From assembly GCF_016881405.1 (NCBI RefSeq), contig NZ_WOFE01000001.1:558001-622000 (forward strand): DNA of 64,000 nucleotides, in the 5' to 3' direction. Origin of the DNA: Deefgea chitinilytica. Its GTDB lineage: Bacteria; Pseudomonadota; Gammaproteobacteria; Burkholderiales; Chitinibacteraceae. Position numbers and translations under genes: made by a program. Below the pieces are notes generated by a model. The model saw only the letters and a program-made list of their open reading frames with translations, did no database searches and was not told the origin of the DNA. Positions 17,292-26,828 of this stretch are shown in pieces; within the stretch, counting starts at the first letter, position 1; the number at the start of each line of letters is the position of its first letter.

Positions 17292-19645
17292 TGAAGTCTC
17301 CAGCGCTTTAACAAGAGCGCATTGCTAACGACTGAAATTGACGACATTGCCATCGCGGCACCGGCAATCATCGGGTTAAGTAGACCCAAGGCTGCAAATG
17401 GGATGCCGATAATGTTGTAGATGAAAGCGAAAAACAGGTTTTGGCGGATTTTACGTAAGGCGGCTTTAGATAAGCGAATCGCGGCGGCGACGTGGGTTAT
17501 GTCGTTGTGCATCAAGGTGATGTCGGCGGTTTCAATCGCGACGCTAGCGCCACTTTGCATGGCAAAACTAACGTCGGCAGCAGCAAGCGCTGGGGCGTCA
17601 TTAATGCCATCGCCGGCCATTGCGACTTTATGGCCCGCGGCTTGTAACTGTGTGATTTTTTCTGCTTTATCTTTGGGACTGGTTTGGGCAAAAAATTGGC
17701 TAATGCCGAGCGAGTCGGCCATCGCTTTGGCGGTGTTGAGATTGTCACCCGTCAGCATAATCACGTTGATGCCGGCCGCTTGCAGTGATTGCACCGCAGC
17801 TTTGGCCGCCGCGCGTGGTGTGTCTTTGAGGCCAATCAGCCCGATTAATTGCTGATGACTTGAAACCGCAATGACGGTTTGCCCCGCTTGCGACATGCGC
17901 TCAACTTGAACTTGTTCTGACTCCTGCAATCGGCAAACCCAATCGGGGCGACCAATTTGGTAGACCATATTTGAAATTCTGCCGCGTATCCCTAGCCCGG
18001 CGTCACTTTGAATATCATCGACTGGACTGAGTTTGATTTTGCGCTGCTCGGCGGCGGCGAGCAAAGCATGCGCGAGGGGGTGTTGCGAGTGCGCTTCGAT
18101 GCTGGCGGCGATTTGAATTAACTCGGTTTCACTGCCAAGCATCGCGATCATTTCGCTGACCTCGGGTTTACCGTGGGTGAGCGTGCCGGTTTTGTCGACG
18201 ATTAAGGTATCAATCTGGCTTGCCAGTTCGAGCGCGCTGGCGTTACGGAATAATAAACCGTGCTGTGCGCCTAAGCCGACGCCGACCATGATAGCGGTTG
18301 GCGTCGCAAGACCCAGCGCGCAAGGGCACGCGATGACGAGTACGGCGATGGCATGAATGAGTGCTGTGCTAGGATTGGCGAGCCAAAACCACGTAATAAT
18401 AAAAGTGAGTACTGAAATCGCCAGCACGCATGGCACAAAAATGGCTGCCACACGATCAGCCAATTGTTGAATTGGCGCTTTACTGCCTTGCGCTTGGCGC
18501 ACCATGCGAATGATGGCGGCGAGTTGGGTTTGGCTGCCGATACTGGTGGCGGCAATCGTGATGCTGCCCTGTGTACTGCGGGTGCCCGCAAAGACGGCAT
18601 CGTTAACTGATTTGCTGACCGGAATGGATTCGCCAGTTAGCATGGCTTCGTCCATTGATGCTCTGCCACTCAGAATCTTTCCATCCACTGCAACACTTTC
18701 ACCATCGCGAACCATTAAAGTGTCACCGATAGTGATTTGATTGATGGCGAGCTCAATCCATTGATCGTCGCGATAAACGCGAGCCGTTTGTGGTTGGAGC
18801 GCTAAAAGTTCACTGATTGCGCTAGCGGTTTTTTGTTTGGCACGGCTTTCTAGCCATTTACCGAGTATCACCAGCGTAATAATAGCGGCACTGGACTCAA
18901 AATAAACGTCGTGGCGCCCTTGCTGCCAAGCCCACACGCTGTAAGCCCATGCCATCGTCGTGCCCAGAGCAACTAAGACATCCATATTGGCTGCGCCGCC
19001 CTTGAGGGCAAAATAGGCACCTCGATAAAAGCGCAATCCTGGGATAAATTGCACGATAGTGGCAAATACAAATTGTAGTGGCAGTGGAATAAAAGCGTGG
19101 CGTCCCAACAACATGCCACTCATTTCAAGCAAAAAAGGGAAGGTAAATAGGGTAGCGATTAGCAGATTCCAAGTTTGCTGTGCTGTTTTTTGTGTAGTCT
19201 GCGTTTCAATTGGAGCACTGCTAAATCCTGCTTTTTGAATCGCATTGGTAATCGCATCTAGTTGTAGATTACCCTCTGGTGCAACAATACGTGCTGTTTC
19301 ATTGGCGAAATTCACTTGCGCATCAATATAAGGTAGGCGATTAAGTACTTTTTCTAGGCGCGCAGCGCAGGCTGTACATGTCATGCCCTGAATGGAAATG
19401 GCTACTTCTGTCATTGGTACGCTGTAGCCTGTTTTCTCGATCGCTGCAATCAGCTGTTTGAGGGGGTGATTTTGTAGGTTCCTCTGGATTTGCGCCGACT
19501 CGCTGGCGAAATTGACGGAGGCTGTCACCCCATCCATTCGATTCAGCGCCGCTTCGACTCGCTGCGCGCACGCCGCGCAAGTCATGCCCTCGATAGGTAT
19601 ATCGATGGGGGCGCTATTAAAAGGAATGTTCTGATTGATACCCAT
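17288..19645 (-). CDS. copA: Copper-exporting P1B-type ATPase CopA
   Basis: The 785-residue membrane pump exports Cu(I) from the cytosol. Two N-terminal HMA domains carry GMTCAAC (near residue 20) and GMTCTAC (near 90). Transmembrane helices then lead to the CPC motif (VIACPCALGLATP, near 441), the phosphorylation site DKTGT (near 480), SQHPLA, and GDGINDAPAL. The last helices have the Cu(I)-type NPM...AMSS residues. The chosen ATG gives MGINQNIPF; a TTG 36 bp upstream is in frame but lies in the operator region. It is first in the copA-copZ-csoR operon. Confidence 0.93.
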   Translation of the reverse strand: MGINQNIPFNSAPIDIPIEGMTCAACAQRVEAALNRMDGVTASVNFASESAQIQRNLQNHPLKQLIAAIEKTGYSVPMTEVAISIQGMTCTACAARLEKVLNRLPYIDAQVNFANETARIVAPEGNLQLDAITNAIQKAGFSSAPIETQTTQKTAQQTWNLLIATLFTFPFLLEMSGMLLGRHAFIPLPLQFVFATIVQFIPGLRFYRGAYFALKGGAANMDVLVALGTTMAWAYSVWAWQQGRHDVYFESSAAIITLVILGKWLESRAKQKTASAISELLALQPQTARVYRDDQWIELAINQITIGDTLMVRDGESVAVDGKILSGRASMDEAMLTGESIPVSKSVNDAVFAGTRSTQGSITIAATSIGSQTQLAAIIRMVRQAQGSKAPIQQLADRVAAIFVPCVLAISVLTFIITWFWLANPSTALIHAIAVLVIACPCALGLATPTAIMVGVGLGAQHGLLFRNASALELASQIDTLIVDKTGTLTHGKPEVSEMIAMLGSETELIQIAASIEAHSQHPLAHALLAAAEQRKIKLSPVDDIQSDAGLGIRGRISNMVYQIGRPDWVCRLQESEQVQVERMSQAGQTVIAVSSHQQLIGLIGLKDTPRAAAKAAVQSLQAAGINVIMLTGDNLNTAKAMADSLGISQFFAQTSPKDKAEKITQLQAAGHKVAMAGDGINDAPALAAADVSFAMQSGASVAIETADITLMHNDITHVAAAIRLSKAALRKIRQNLFFAFIYNIIGIPFAALGLLNPMIAGAAMAMSSISVVSNALLLKRWRLQ

Positions 19646-19655
19646 GAAGGGTATC
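19637..19655. promoter_or_regulatory. Perfect palindrome over the copA start, candidate CsoR operator
   Basis: GATACCC-N5-GGGTATC, with perfect 7-bp arms, covers the copA initiation codon. CsoR operators are typically G/C-rich inverted repeats of the ATACCC/GGGTAT kind (established for Bacillus-type sites), so this fits. Binding is inferred. Confidence 0.55.
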
Positions 19656-19669
19656 TTAGGCTGCTTCGG

Positions 19670-19690
19670 ATATACCTGCAAGGGGTATAT
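19670..19690. promoter_or_regulatory. Second palindrome upstream of copA, candidate operator
   Basis: ATATACC-N7-GGTATAT has perfect 7-bp arms and its centre is 34 bp from that of the palindrome at 19637. Two related sites suggest cooperative binding of tetramers by the operon's own CsoR homologue; a CueR-type activator is the alternative. Confidence 0.5.
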
Positions 19691-19694
19691 TGCG

Positions 19695-19730
19695 ATGGAG
19701 CCAAACTTTTTGCTACTGCTTTGGCTCCAT
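19695..19730. terminator. Strong hairpin between the heme protein gene and copA
   Basis: ATGGAGCCAAA pairs perfectly with TTTGGCTCCAT (11 bp, 14-nt loop). It begins 12 bp after the upstream gene's stop. The leftward strand has no T run after the stem, so termination is uncertain. It may instead be an mRNA-end stabiliser. Confidence 0.45.
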
Positions 19731-19741
19731 TATCGTGGGGC

Positions 19742-20518
19742 TTAATCGTTGAGGTGTTCGGCCGTTTTTTTGCGCGACAGAGATAAAATCGTGACAACGA
19801 GTGCACTTACCGCCAGCCAAAACCAAAGAGAAAGATCTTTAATCAATTCAATGAGTGAAAAAGTGTAGGGCACCGTAACTGAAATCACGCCAGAAACTTT
19901 ACCGACTTCATAGCCATAGCCTTGATTTGGGTACAAGTCGCGAACAGAGGCGGGCGCTTTAGCCGGGGTGTCGTGACAGCGCATGCAGGCTTCCGTGGCG
20001 ACGAGTGCTCGAGCGTAGCGTAGTTGCCCGTCACTGATGGTATAAAACTCTTTACTATTATTTTTGCGAATTTCATTCATCGCCGTTGTTTCAAATCCGG
20101 TCGGTGCATTTTTCGGATTCATAAACTTATCGGAAGTAATTCTAAATTTGGTGGTAGACGATGACTTTTCAGTAAAGTCAGAAATTTCGCGCTGGATCAG
20201 AGCCGGGTTTTTTAGATGAAATTGGATAATCTCATCGGCCTCGCTGCTGCTAATTTCGCTAGAGTTGGCAATCGATGGCGTGACGATCATCGTATCTAAA
20301 TGCGAGCCTAAGTCTAACTCTTTGCCTTTATTGTTCTTAATCCACATGCCACCGAATGTTGAAGCCCATTTGCCAATATTCTCTACCATGTCGGCAACGG
20401 TTCTGGCTTGCGCAACCGCTTGATTGCGATAAATCGCTTCGCCAGACGCATAAATAGTGACGCAGAGTAAGGCCATGATGAGGACGATGGAAAAAAACGA
20501 AATTCTTCTTTCTGCCAT
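19742..20518 (-). CDS. Membrane-anchored Tll0287-like (DUF3365) c-type heme protein
   Basis: The 258-residue protein has an N-terminal membrane helix (about 9-29) and a C-terminal helix (about 228-250). Between them is a periplasmic domain with a covalent heme motif Cys178-Met-Arg-Cys181-His182 followed by GYEVGKVSGVISVTVPY. This arrangement matches Tll0287-like/DUF3365 sensor domains often found at the front of histidine kinases; here the protein ends after the second helix, so no output domain is present. It lies upstream of copA on the same strand. Heme or redox sensing is inferred; a structural cytochrome is the alternative. Confidence 0.75.
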   Translation of the reverse strand: MAERRISFFSIVLIMALLCVTIYASGEAIYRNQAVAQARTVADMVENIGKWASTFGGMWIKNNKGKELDLGSHLDTMIVTPSIANSSEISSSEADEIIQFHLKNPALIQREISDFTEKSSSTTKFRITSDKFMNPKNAPTGFETTAMNEIRKNNSKEFYTISDGQLRYARALVATEACMRCHDTPAKAPASVRDLYPNQGYGYEVGKVSGVISVTVPYTFSLIELIKDLSLWFWLAVSALVVTILSLSRKKTAEHLND

Positions 20519-20978
20519 AACTATGGTTCCATTTTGTTAGACGCTGGTGGGGCTTGAAATTTGCCCGTGTTGTCAACAGGCAGCTGAAATTCGCTCACTG
20601 CAATACGAGCTTATGCGATTGTTGTAAGTAATCGGCTGGCAATTCTAGTGATCAAACTGAGTAATGTAAAGGAAAGTACTTACGTCTAGCTGCTGGTTTT
20701 GTGGTTTTATTCGTTTGCTGAGGGGAGTTGGCTTGGTAGTTTTAGGTTTGAAGTAAGGTATGACACATATTGCAAGTCATGTTCAGTTGGCGCTGTGCTC
20801 GCCATCCCAGTGTGAAAGCCATCACACCGGGCTCATTTTTGATTAATCTAACTACTTGTTTTTGGGGAGACTGCGCTGGGATAAGCGCGCATATTAGAAA
20901 TGCCCCGCATGAGCTAGTTCGTCGCCATTTGCTACAACAATTATTCCTGTGCGGGTAGGTTAGCGATGCTTGCAAAAG
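20519..20978. other. 460-bp stretch without a convincing gene
   Basis: The stretch lies between the heme protein start and the rnfH stop, both leftward. The only ORFs are short, lack ribosome sites and overlap each other on opposite strands. No terminator or tRNA is seen. It probably contains the leftward promoter of the heme protein gene. Confidence 0.5.
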
Positions 20979-21290
20979 CTATGCTTCGCCACCGCCTTTT
21001 TTCATCACTTTGCCAGCTTCCGCGCGTTGGCGGCGCACCTCTTTCGGGTCAGCGATTAGTGGACGGTAAATTTCTACGCGGTCTTTGGCGCGTAAAACGG
21101 TGTCCAGTTTGACTGCTTTGGCAAAAATGCCAATTTTTTGCGTGTTCAGATCAATGTCAGGAAACTCGTTCAAGATGCCGGATTTGTGAATAGCTTCTTG
21201 CGCCGTTGTGCCGACGGGTACTTTAATGCTGCAGAGTTTTTGTTTGCCATGCGTGGCGTAAACCACTTCAACGGTGATGAGTTCGCTCAT
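20979..21290 (-). CDS. rnfH: RnfH-family protein (UPF0125; RatB/PasI-like)
   Basis: The 103-residue ubiquitin-like small protein starts with MSELITVEVVYATHGKQKL and has the family's NTQKIGIFAKAVKLDTVLRAKDRVEIYRPL core, ending in a basic tail after RPLIADPKEVRRQRAEAGK. In enterobacteria it is paired with RatA (RatAB/PasTI) and was proposed as the antitoxin partner, though its role is disputed. Here it also follows ratA in the same direction, 84 bp downstream, with a repeat element in the gap. Confidence 0.88.
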   Translation of the reverse strand: MSELITVEVVYATHGKQKLCSIKVPVGTTAQEAIHKSGILNEFPDIDLNTQKIGIFAKAVKLDTVLRAKDRVEIYRPLIADPKEVRRQRAEAGKVMKKGGGEA

Positions 21291-21308
21291 GTTTAGGTGT
21301 CCTTTGTT

Positions 21309-21355
21309 GGGTATTGCTTGCTATGGCTTTAAAATCATTGCCTTAAAGGGTATAC
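21309..21355. repeat. 47-bp intergenic element, copy B
   Basis: Starts GGGTATTGCTTGCTA, sharing its first 15 bases with copy A, and ends in GGGTATAC, a degraded version of the AATACC end. It lies between ratA and rnfH. Confidence 0.5.
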
Positions 21356-21374
21356 GTGCAGTGATTCTGGCTAT

Positions 21375-21803
21375 TTAGCCGTATTTACGATCCGCTTCTT
21401 TGACAAAAGCATCGACAAAAGTCGAGGTGATTTTGCCAAACACCGGGCCGATAATCGCATCCAGCGTGCGACTTGAAAATTCGTAATCGAGTTCAAACTC
21501 GATCTTGCAGGCGTCTTCTAGCAGTGGTGTAAACCGCCAAATTCCCGTTAATGTTTTAAACGGCCCATCGACAAAGTGCATGACGATTTCATTTTTGCTT
21601 TTAGTGTCACGGGTGCGGAAAAAGGTACTTACCTTTAAAAATTCAATTTTAATGGTGACATCCAAAATTTCCTCGCTGCGTTCGTGAACTTCCACGCCGC
21701 CACACCAAGGTAAAAATCGTGGGTAATCTTCGACGCGATCGACTAAATCGAACATTTCTTGGGCCGAATGGGAAACTAGAACTGATTTGCGTAAACACTG
21801 CAT
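21375..21803 (-). CDS. ratA: RatA-family (PasT) START/SRPBCC-domain protein
   Basis: The 142-residue helix-grip protein resembles coenzyme Q10-binding COQ10/RatA proteins: VEDYPRFLPWCGG near residue 30, VDGPFKTLTGIWRFTPL in the middle, and a C-terminal helix. In E. coli RatA was described as a ribosome-association toxin; homologues also support ubiquinone function, and which role applies here is unknown. It is divergent from dnaB with only 48 bp between starts. SmpB, its usual neighbour, is absent. Confidence 0.88.
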   Translation of the reverse strand: MQCLRKSVLVSHSAQEMFDLVDRVEDYPRFLPWCGGVEVHERSEEILDVTIKIEFLKVSTFFRTRDTKSKNEIVMHFVDGPFKTLTGIWRFTPLLEDACKIEFELDYEFSSRTLDAIIGPVFGKITSTFVDAFVKEADRKYG

Positions 21804-21851
21804 GGCGATGAAGGGGTAAAATAGCGAGCTAATCTACCCTGTGATTGAGAA

Positions 21852-23297
21852 ATGACTGATTATCCCGACCAAGTGAACGAGATGCAAGCTAGCTATCAAG
21901 TCAATTCGCGTGAAGACGAAACTGCCGTTTATCGTATTCCGCCGCATTCAGTTGAGGCCGAGCAGTCGGTGTTGGGCGGTTTAATGCTGGATAATGCCGC
22001 GTTCGATAAAATTGCCGATGTGATTGGTGATGGTGATTTTTATCGGGAAGACCATCGGCGAATTTATCAAGCCATCATTAAACTGGTGGAGCACAATCGT
22101 CCGGCTGATGTAATTACCGTTAAAGAAGCGCTCGATACGACCAATGATCTAGCGTATGTTGGTGGACTCGCCTATCTAGGCTCCTTAGTACAGAATACCC
22201 CCTCGGCCGCTAATATTCGCCGCTACGCCGAAATCGTTCGCGAAAAATCAGTGATGCGCCAATTGGCTAGCGTTGCCACCGAAATCGCTGACGCTACGTT
22301 TTTCCCCGATGGGCGCGATGCCAAGCAATTGCTCGATGAAGCTGAATCACGCGTATTTATGATTGCCGAGCAATCCCAAAAAGGTAGTCAGGGCTTTTTT
22401 GCGATGCCGCCGATTTTGAAAGAAATCGTGGAGCGCATCGATTATCTGTATCAACAAGACAATCCTTCCGAAATTACTGGCACGCCAACGGGTTTTATTG
22501 ACCTCGATAAAATGACTTCTGGTTTGCAAGGCGGCGATTTGATTATCGTCGCCGGCCGTCCGTCGATGGGTAAAACGGCGTTCTCGATCAATATTGCTGA
22601 AAACGTTGCTATTGACAGTAAATTGCCGGTGGCGATTTACTCAATGGAGATGGGCGCGGCGCAATTGGGGATGCGGATGGTCGGCTCGGTCGGCAAGATC
22701 GATATGCATAAATTGAAAACCGGCCGTTTTGAAGACGATGATTGGCTGCGTCTGACGCATGCAGTGGGCAAACTCTCGGAGGCGCCGATTTTTATTGAAG
22801 AAACGGGGGCTTTGACTGCGCTGGATATTCGTACCAAATCACGCCGATTAGCGCGCCAATGCGGTGGTCAGTTAGGCCTGATTGTGATTGATTACTTGCA
22901 ATTGATGGCAGGACGTTCCGGTGCAAAAGATCAAAACCGCGCCACTGAACTCGGGGAAATTTCTCGTTCGTTGAAAGGTCTGGCGCGTGAGTTGAAATGC
23001 CCGATTATTGCGCTCTCGCAGCTGTCTCGTTCGGTTGAGCAGCGTACTGATAAACGCCCAATGATGTCCGACTTGCGTGAATCGGGGGCGATTGAGCAGG
23101 ACGCGGACTTGATCATGTTTTTATATCGTGACGAGTACTACAACCCAGATAGTCCGTTTAAAGGGATCGCCGAGTGCATTTTAGGTAAACACCGGAATGG
23201 CCCAACGGGCAAGATTCCGCTGGTATTCCAAGGTATGCATTCACGTTTTGATAATGCTTTGATGCGACCGGAAGGCTGGTCGAGCGATTTGGAATAA
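21852..23297 (+). CDS. dnaB: Replicative DNA helicase DnaB
   Basis: The 481-residue RecA-fold hexameric helicase unwinds the chromosome at the replication fork. The N-terminal domain (HSVEAEQSVLGGLMLD, residues 35-50) is followed by a linker and the ATPase domain with Walker A GRPSMGKT near residue 235. Walker B is LIVIDYLQLM near 340 and the arginine-finger region lies in LSQLSRSVEQR. Length and motifs are normal with no intein. It stands divergent from ratA and is followed after 13 bp by a cupin gene. Confidence 0.95.
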   Translation: MTDYPDQVNEMQASYQVNSREDETAVYRIPPHSVEAEQSVLGGLMLDNAAFDKIADVIGDGDFYREDHRRIYQAIIKLVEHNRPADVITVKEALDTTNDLAYVGGLAYLGSLVQNTPSAANIRRYAEIVREKSVMRQLASVATEIADATFFPDGRDAKQLLDEAESRVFMIAEQSQKGSQGFFAMPPILKEIVERIDYLYQQDNPSEITGTPTGFIDLDKMTSGLQGGDLIIVAGRPSMGKTAFSINIAENVAIDSKLPVAIYSMEMGAAQLGMRMVGSVGKIDMHKLKTGRFEDDDWLRLTHAVGKLSEAPIFIEETGALTALDIRTKSRRLARQCGGQLGLIVIDYLQLMAGRSGAKDQNRATELGEISRSLKGLARELKCPIIALSQLSRSVEQRTDKRPMMSDLRESGAIEQDADLIMFLYRDEYYNPDSPFKGIAECILGKHRNGPTGKIPLVFQGMHSRFDNALMRPEGWSSDLE

Positions 23298-23310
23298 AGG
23301 GTCAGTACTT

Positions 23311-23682
23311 GTGTCGGTAATTACGCATTTTCAGCAGCATGTTGCTGCTAGTATTGATTTTCCACGCCCTGATCGCCTAGTGACTGGCAATCCACAGCGT
23401 ACTACGTGGACGCACTATGAAAGCGATGATAGGCAATTATCGTGTGGGATTTGGGCTTGTGAAGTGGGCTCGTGGCGGATTCAGTTTGCCGCTGATAAGG
23501 AAGAATTTTTTTGCGTGATTGAAGGTCAGGTTTGCTTGTGGGATGAGTCGGAGCATGGTGTGGTGGTGAAAGCGGGTGAAGCTGCGGTGATCCCCGCCGG
23601 TTTTCGTGGACGCTTTGAGGTTCAAGAAGCGGTTCGCAAATATTTCGTGGTACTGGATCGTTCTGCTGTTGTGTCAAAATGA
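23311..23682 (+). CDS. Cupin-domain protein (cupin_3 / DUF861 type)
   Basis: The 123-residue single-cupin protein has [22 protein letters not shown] followed by [16 protein letters not shown], the two half-motifs of a beta-barrel cupin. It resembles the small ureidoglycine-aminohydrolase-type cupins, but no pathway partner is near, so no substrate is assigned. The GTG start follows an AAGGGTCAG ribosome site closely. Its stop overlaps the ftsK start by 4 bp (ATGA), implying coupled translation. Confidence 0.75.
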   Translation: MSVITHFQQHVAASIDFPRPDRLVTGNPQRTTWTHYESDDRQLSCGIWACEVGSWRIQFAADKEEFFCVIEGQVCLWDESEHGVVVKAGEAAVIPAGFRGRFEVQEAVRKYFVVLDRSAVVSK

Positions 23683-26414
23683 AAAAAATTAAAAGTCTAT
23701 TTGAAACATTAAATAAAAAACTCGATGGCGATCTGTCAGACGATGCTGCGAGACAGCTTACTGAACAGCATCGCCCTCCGACTCCACCCGAAGAGTCTGG
23801 CCCCGCAATTGATCGCTTGTTTGAGTTGCCGTTGTCACCGGTAGTCAATGCCGCGAATAAAGGCTTAGCAACATTGCGACAAGCAGTGGGCAAAATGAAA
23901 GAGCTGGGCACGCGTGATGCTGATGGGTTTGAGTATGAAATGACGCGGGTCGAGCCAGAGCTCGATCCGATTTTGCGTTCTGCCGAGACCGCACGGCCTA
24001 CAGCAGTGGCGGCGTCGGAACGTATCGTGCCAACTCAGCCACGCCAAACTCGACACGCTATTATGCCGCAAGCTACGTCAGAGCCGGCTAAGTCAGAACA
24101 AGCAGCTACAGCAGCCGCGCCAATCACTCAGCAAGCGACATCCGCTGTGGACTATGCGCGAACTTCAGCAGCGGCAAAATCCTCTGCTCAGTTTGAGGGG
24201 GGGGCTGCATCAGCGACTACTGCGCAAGCAGCTGCGCCTGCTCCTGAATATTCTCCGATGCCTAAACGGCGTGAATTGCCGACGATTGATTTGCAACAAA
24301 TTCAAGCGAACCTCGCGATCAGTCAGCGCAAACTAGCGGCTGAAGGGGCAAAAATGCCCAGTAAAGCGCCGCCCGTTGAATTGCCGATTATTGATGCCTC
24401 AGAAATTCGCAGTCGTTTGCAAGAAATTCACGCTAAGCCCAAACCGATTGAATATCCCAAAAGAACGGCTTTGCCAGAAACAAAAATTATGCCACCGCAA
24501 GCCGCAGCATCGACTACGCCGCTTAAAAACGCTTCGATTGGAGTAAAACCGCCATTGGCACCGCCAGTGGTGACGATTCGTCGTGGTTCTTTTGGGGGTA
24601 TGGCTTCACAGCAAATTTCAAGCAAAGCTTTGGAAGGTATACCTGGTGATTTTGCTGGGCAGGTGCAGGAAGAGGTCGCGCATATTCCAGTCTCGCCATC
24701 TCAAGCTCCCGAGCTTGTACCAGTATCTAATATCAGTTCGGTGGTCGAATCGATTGAGTTAGTTGAATCAGAGTCGGTCTTTTATCCCGTACCAGAGCAA
24801 CTACCACCCGTGCCGCAGGTGCAAGTCGTGCCGCCGCCCCCAGCGCGGCCAACGCATTTTTTGCGACCGGATGAACTTAGTGCTTCAGTCGCCGCGACTA
24901 AGCCGCATTCAGCTTGGGGTGAGTGTGAAAATGGTTTGTGCTTGCCGCTGGATTTACTGCGACCACCACTACAAGCCAAGCAAACAGTCACGCAAGACGA
25001 CTTGTTGGAACGCAGTATTTTGATCGAGGAAAAACTCACTGAGTTTAAAGTCAAAGTTAGTGTGCTCGATGCGTACGCGGGGCCAGTGATTACTCGCTTT
25101 GAAGTCGAGCCTGCAATGGGTGTTCGCGGTGCGCAAGTGGTGAATCTTGCCAAAGATTTAGCGCGCTCATTGGGCGTGGCTGCCGTGCGGGTTGTTGAAA
25201 CCATTCCGGGTAAAACCTGCATGGGCTTAGAGTTGCCCAATCCAACGCGGCAAATGATTCGCCTCTCTGAGATATTGTCGGCACCGGAGTATCAGCAGCA
25301 AACTTCACCGATTACGATTGCACTTGGCAAAGACATTACCGGCTTGCCAGTGGCGACGGATTTAGCGAAAACGCCGCATATGTTAGTGGCGGGGACGACC
25401 GGTTCGGGTAAATCAGTCGGTGTGAATGCGATGATTTTGTCGATTTTATTTAAAGCGACTCCTGATGAAGTGCGCTTTATTATGATTGACCCGAAAATGT
25501 TGGAGTTGTCGATTTACGAGGGCATTCCGCATTTACTGGCCCCGGTTGTCACTGATATGAAATTGGCTGCCAATGCGCTCAATTGGTGTGTTGGTGAAAT
25601 GGAAAAGCGCTACCGCTTGCTCAGTGCGCTGGGCGTGCGTAATTTGGCGGGCTTTAACCAAAAAATCGCCGATGCGGCGGCAAAAGGTAGGAAGTTAACC
25701 AACCCATTTACGTTGACGCCAGAAGACCCCGAACCGCTCGAGCATTTGCCACTGATTGTGGTGGTGGTCGATGAGTTTGCTGATTTGATGATGGTCGCGG
25801 GTAAAAAAATTGAGGAGCTAATCGCGCGTTTGGCACAAAAAGCACGTGCGGCTGGGATTCATTTGATTTTAGCGACGCAGCGTCCGTCGGTGGATGTGAT
25901 TACGGGTTTGATTAAAGCGAATATTCCAACGCGTCTTGCGTTCCAAGTATCGAGCAAGATTGATAGTCGAACCATTCTGGATCAAATGGGCGCTGAAGCT
26001 TTGCTAGGGCAGGGCGATATGTTGTTCTTGCCGCCGGGAACGGGCTACCCAACTCGGATTCATGGTGCTTTTGTTGACGATGCTGAAGTGCACTGTGTCG
26101 TTGAATACCTCAAGCAATTGGGTGAGCCGAACTATGTTGAAGGCGTCTTGCATCCAGTAGTTGGCGAGGATGGGGCAGGTAGTGGCTGGTCGAGTGGAGC
26201 TAGTGACGGTGAAGAGGCTGATCCGCTGTATGATGAAGCCGTGGCTTTGGTGTTAAAAAGCCGCCGCGCTTCGATTTCTGGGGTGCAACGTCAGATGCGA
26301 ATTGGCTACAATCGCGCCGCACGCTTGATTGAGCAAATGGAGGCTGCTGGCTTGGTGAGTCCTATGGAAAGTAGTGGCAACCGTACCGTTTTAGCGCCAC
26401 CGCTGGCAGAATAA
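23679..26414 (+). CDS. ftsK: FtsK/SpoIIIE-family DNA translocase lacking the membrane domain
   Basis: The 911-residue protein has a long Pro/Ala/Glu-rich N-terminal half (to about residue 420) and no hydrophobic stretch long enough to cross a membrane, unlike standard FtsK with four or five helices. The motor domain is complete: Walker A Gly572-Ser579 (GTTGSGKS), Walker [14 protein letters not shown] near 695, and the conserved [12 protein letters not shown] and [20 protein letters not shown]. The C-terminal winged helix for KOPS recognition is present ([20 protein letters not shown]). It should translocate DNA and act on dif/XerCD but cannot anchor to the septum by itself. Some betaproteobacteria carry two FtsK paralogues. 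Confidence 0.9.
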   Translation: MKKIKSLFETLNKKLDGDLSDDAARQLTEQHRPPTPPEESGPAIDRLFELPLSPVVNAANKGLATLRQAVGKMKELGTRDADGFEYEMTRVEPELDPILRSAETARPTAVAASERIVPTQPRQTRHAIMPQATSEPAKSEQAATAAAPITQQATSAVDYARTSAAAKSSAQFEGGAASATTAQAAAPAPEYSPMPKRRELPTIDLQQIQANLAISQRKLAAEGAKMPSKAPPVELPIIDASEIRSRLQEIHAKPKPIEYPKRTALPETKIMPPQAAASTTPLKNASIGVKPPLAPPVVTIRRGSFGGMASQQISSKALEGIPGDFAGQVQEEVAHIPVSPSQAPELVPVSNISSVVESIELVESESVFYPVPEQLPPVPQVQVVPPPPARPTHFLRPDELSASVAATKPHSAWGECENGLCLPLDLLRPPLQAKQTVTQDDLLERSILIEEKLTEFKVKVSVLDAYAGPVITRFEVEPAMGVRGAQVVNLAKDLARSLGVAAVRVVETIPGKTCMGLELPNPTRQMIRLSEILSAPEYQQQTSPITIALGKDITGLPVATDLAKTPHMLVAGTTGSGKSVGVNAMILSILFKATPDEVRFIMIDPKMLELSIYEGIPHLLAPVVTDMKLAANALNWCVGEMEKRYRLLSALGVRNLAGFNQKIADAAAKGRKLTNPFTLTPEDPEPLEHLPLIVVVVDEFADLMMVAGKKIEELIARLAQKARAAGIHLILATQRPSVDVITGLIKANIPTRLAFQVSSKIDSRTILDQMGAEALLGQGDMLFLPPGTGYPTRIHGAFVDDAEVHCVVEYLKQLGEPNYVEGVLHPVVGEDGAGSGWSSGASDGEEADPLYDEAVALVLKSRRASISGVQRQMRIGYNRAARLIEQMEAAGLVSPMESSGNRTVLAPPLAE

Positions 26415-26479
26415 ATTACTTACGCTTGCCTTGTGTGGGGCTTGGTGGTTTGATGGGGCTTAAATTAAAGTAGGGGCAA

Positions 26480-26809
26480 ATGATGAAATTTGAAGAATCA
26501 ATTAAGATTTGTTTTAGTAAGTATGCAGATTTTAAAGGCCGCGCAACGCGCCCTGAGTTCTGGTGGTTTGTACTGTTTACGACTTTGGCGAGTCTGGCTT
26601 TGTCTATGGTAAGCGAAACGGCCTCCGCGCTTTTTTCAATTGCAACGCTGCTGCCATCGCTGGCCGTTGGTGCTCGGCGTTTGCATGATACCAATCGAAG
26701 TGGGTGGTGGCAGTTGATTGGGATTGTGCCTCTGATTGGCTGGATCATTTTGATTATCTGGATGGCGCAAGAGGGAAACGGTCCGAATCGATTTGATAAT
26801 GAACTTTAA
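26480..26809 (+). CDS. DUF805 small membrane protein
   Basis: The 109-residue inner-membrane protein has the DUF805 hallmarks: FKGRATRPEFWWFVLF near residue 18, the GARRLHDTNRSGWW motif near 73, and two to three hydrophobic helices. The function of the family is unknown. Two adjacent ATGs can start it; AGGGG lies 4-7 nt upstream. It stands alone between ftsK and a bidirectional terminator. Confidence 0.8.
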   Translation: MMKFEESIKICFSKYADFKGRATRPEFWWFVLFTTLASLALSMVSETASALFSIATLLPSLAVGARRLHDTNRSGWWQLIGIVPLIGWIILIIWMAQEGNGPNRFDNEL

Positions 26810-26828
26810 ATCAATTGTTTATCAATAA

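Noticed and set aside
20742-20975. Leftward 77-residue ORF ending in a CxxCH heme-like motif next to the heme protein gene
   Set aside because: It starts with TTG and has no ribosome site, signal peptide or sensible hydrophobic pattern. It overlaps another short ORF on the opposite strand, so the motif is probably chance.
23402-23911. 169-residue ORF antisense to the cupin gene and ftsK start
   Set aside because: It covers two convincing overlapping genes on the other strand and has low-complexity composition.
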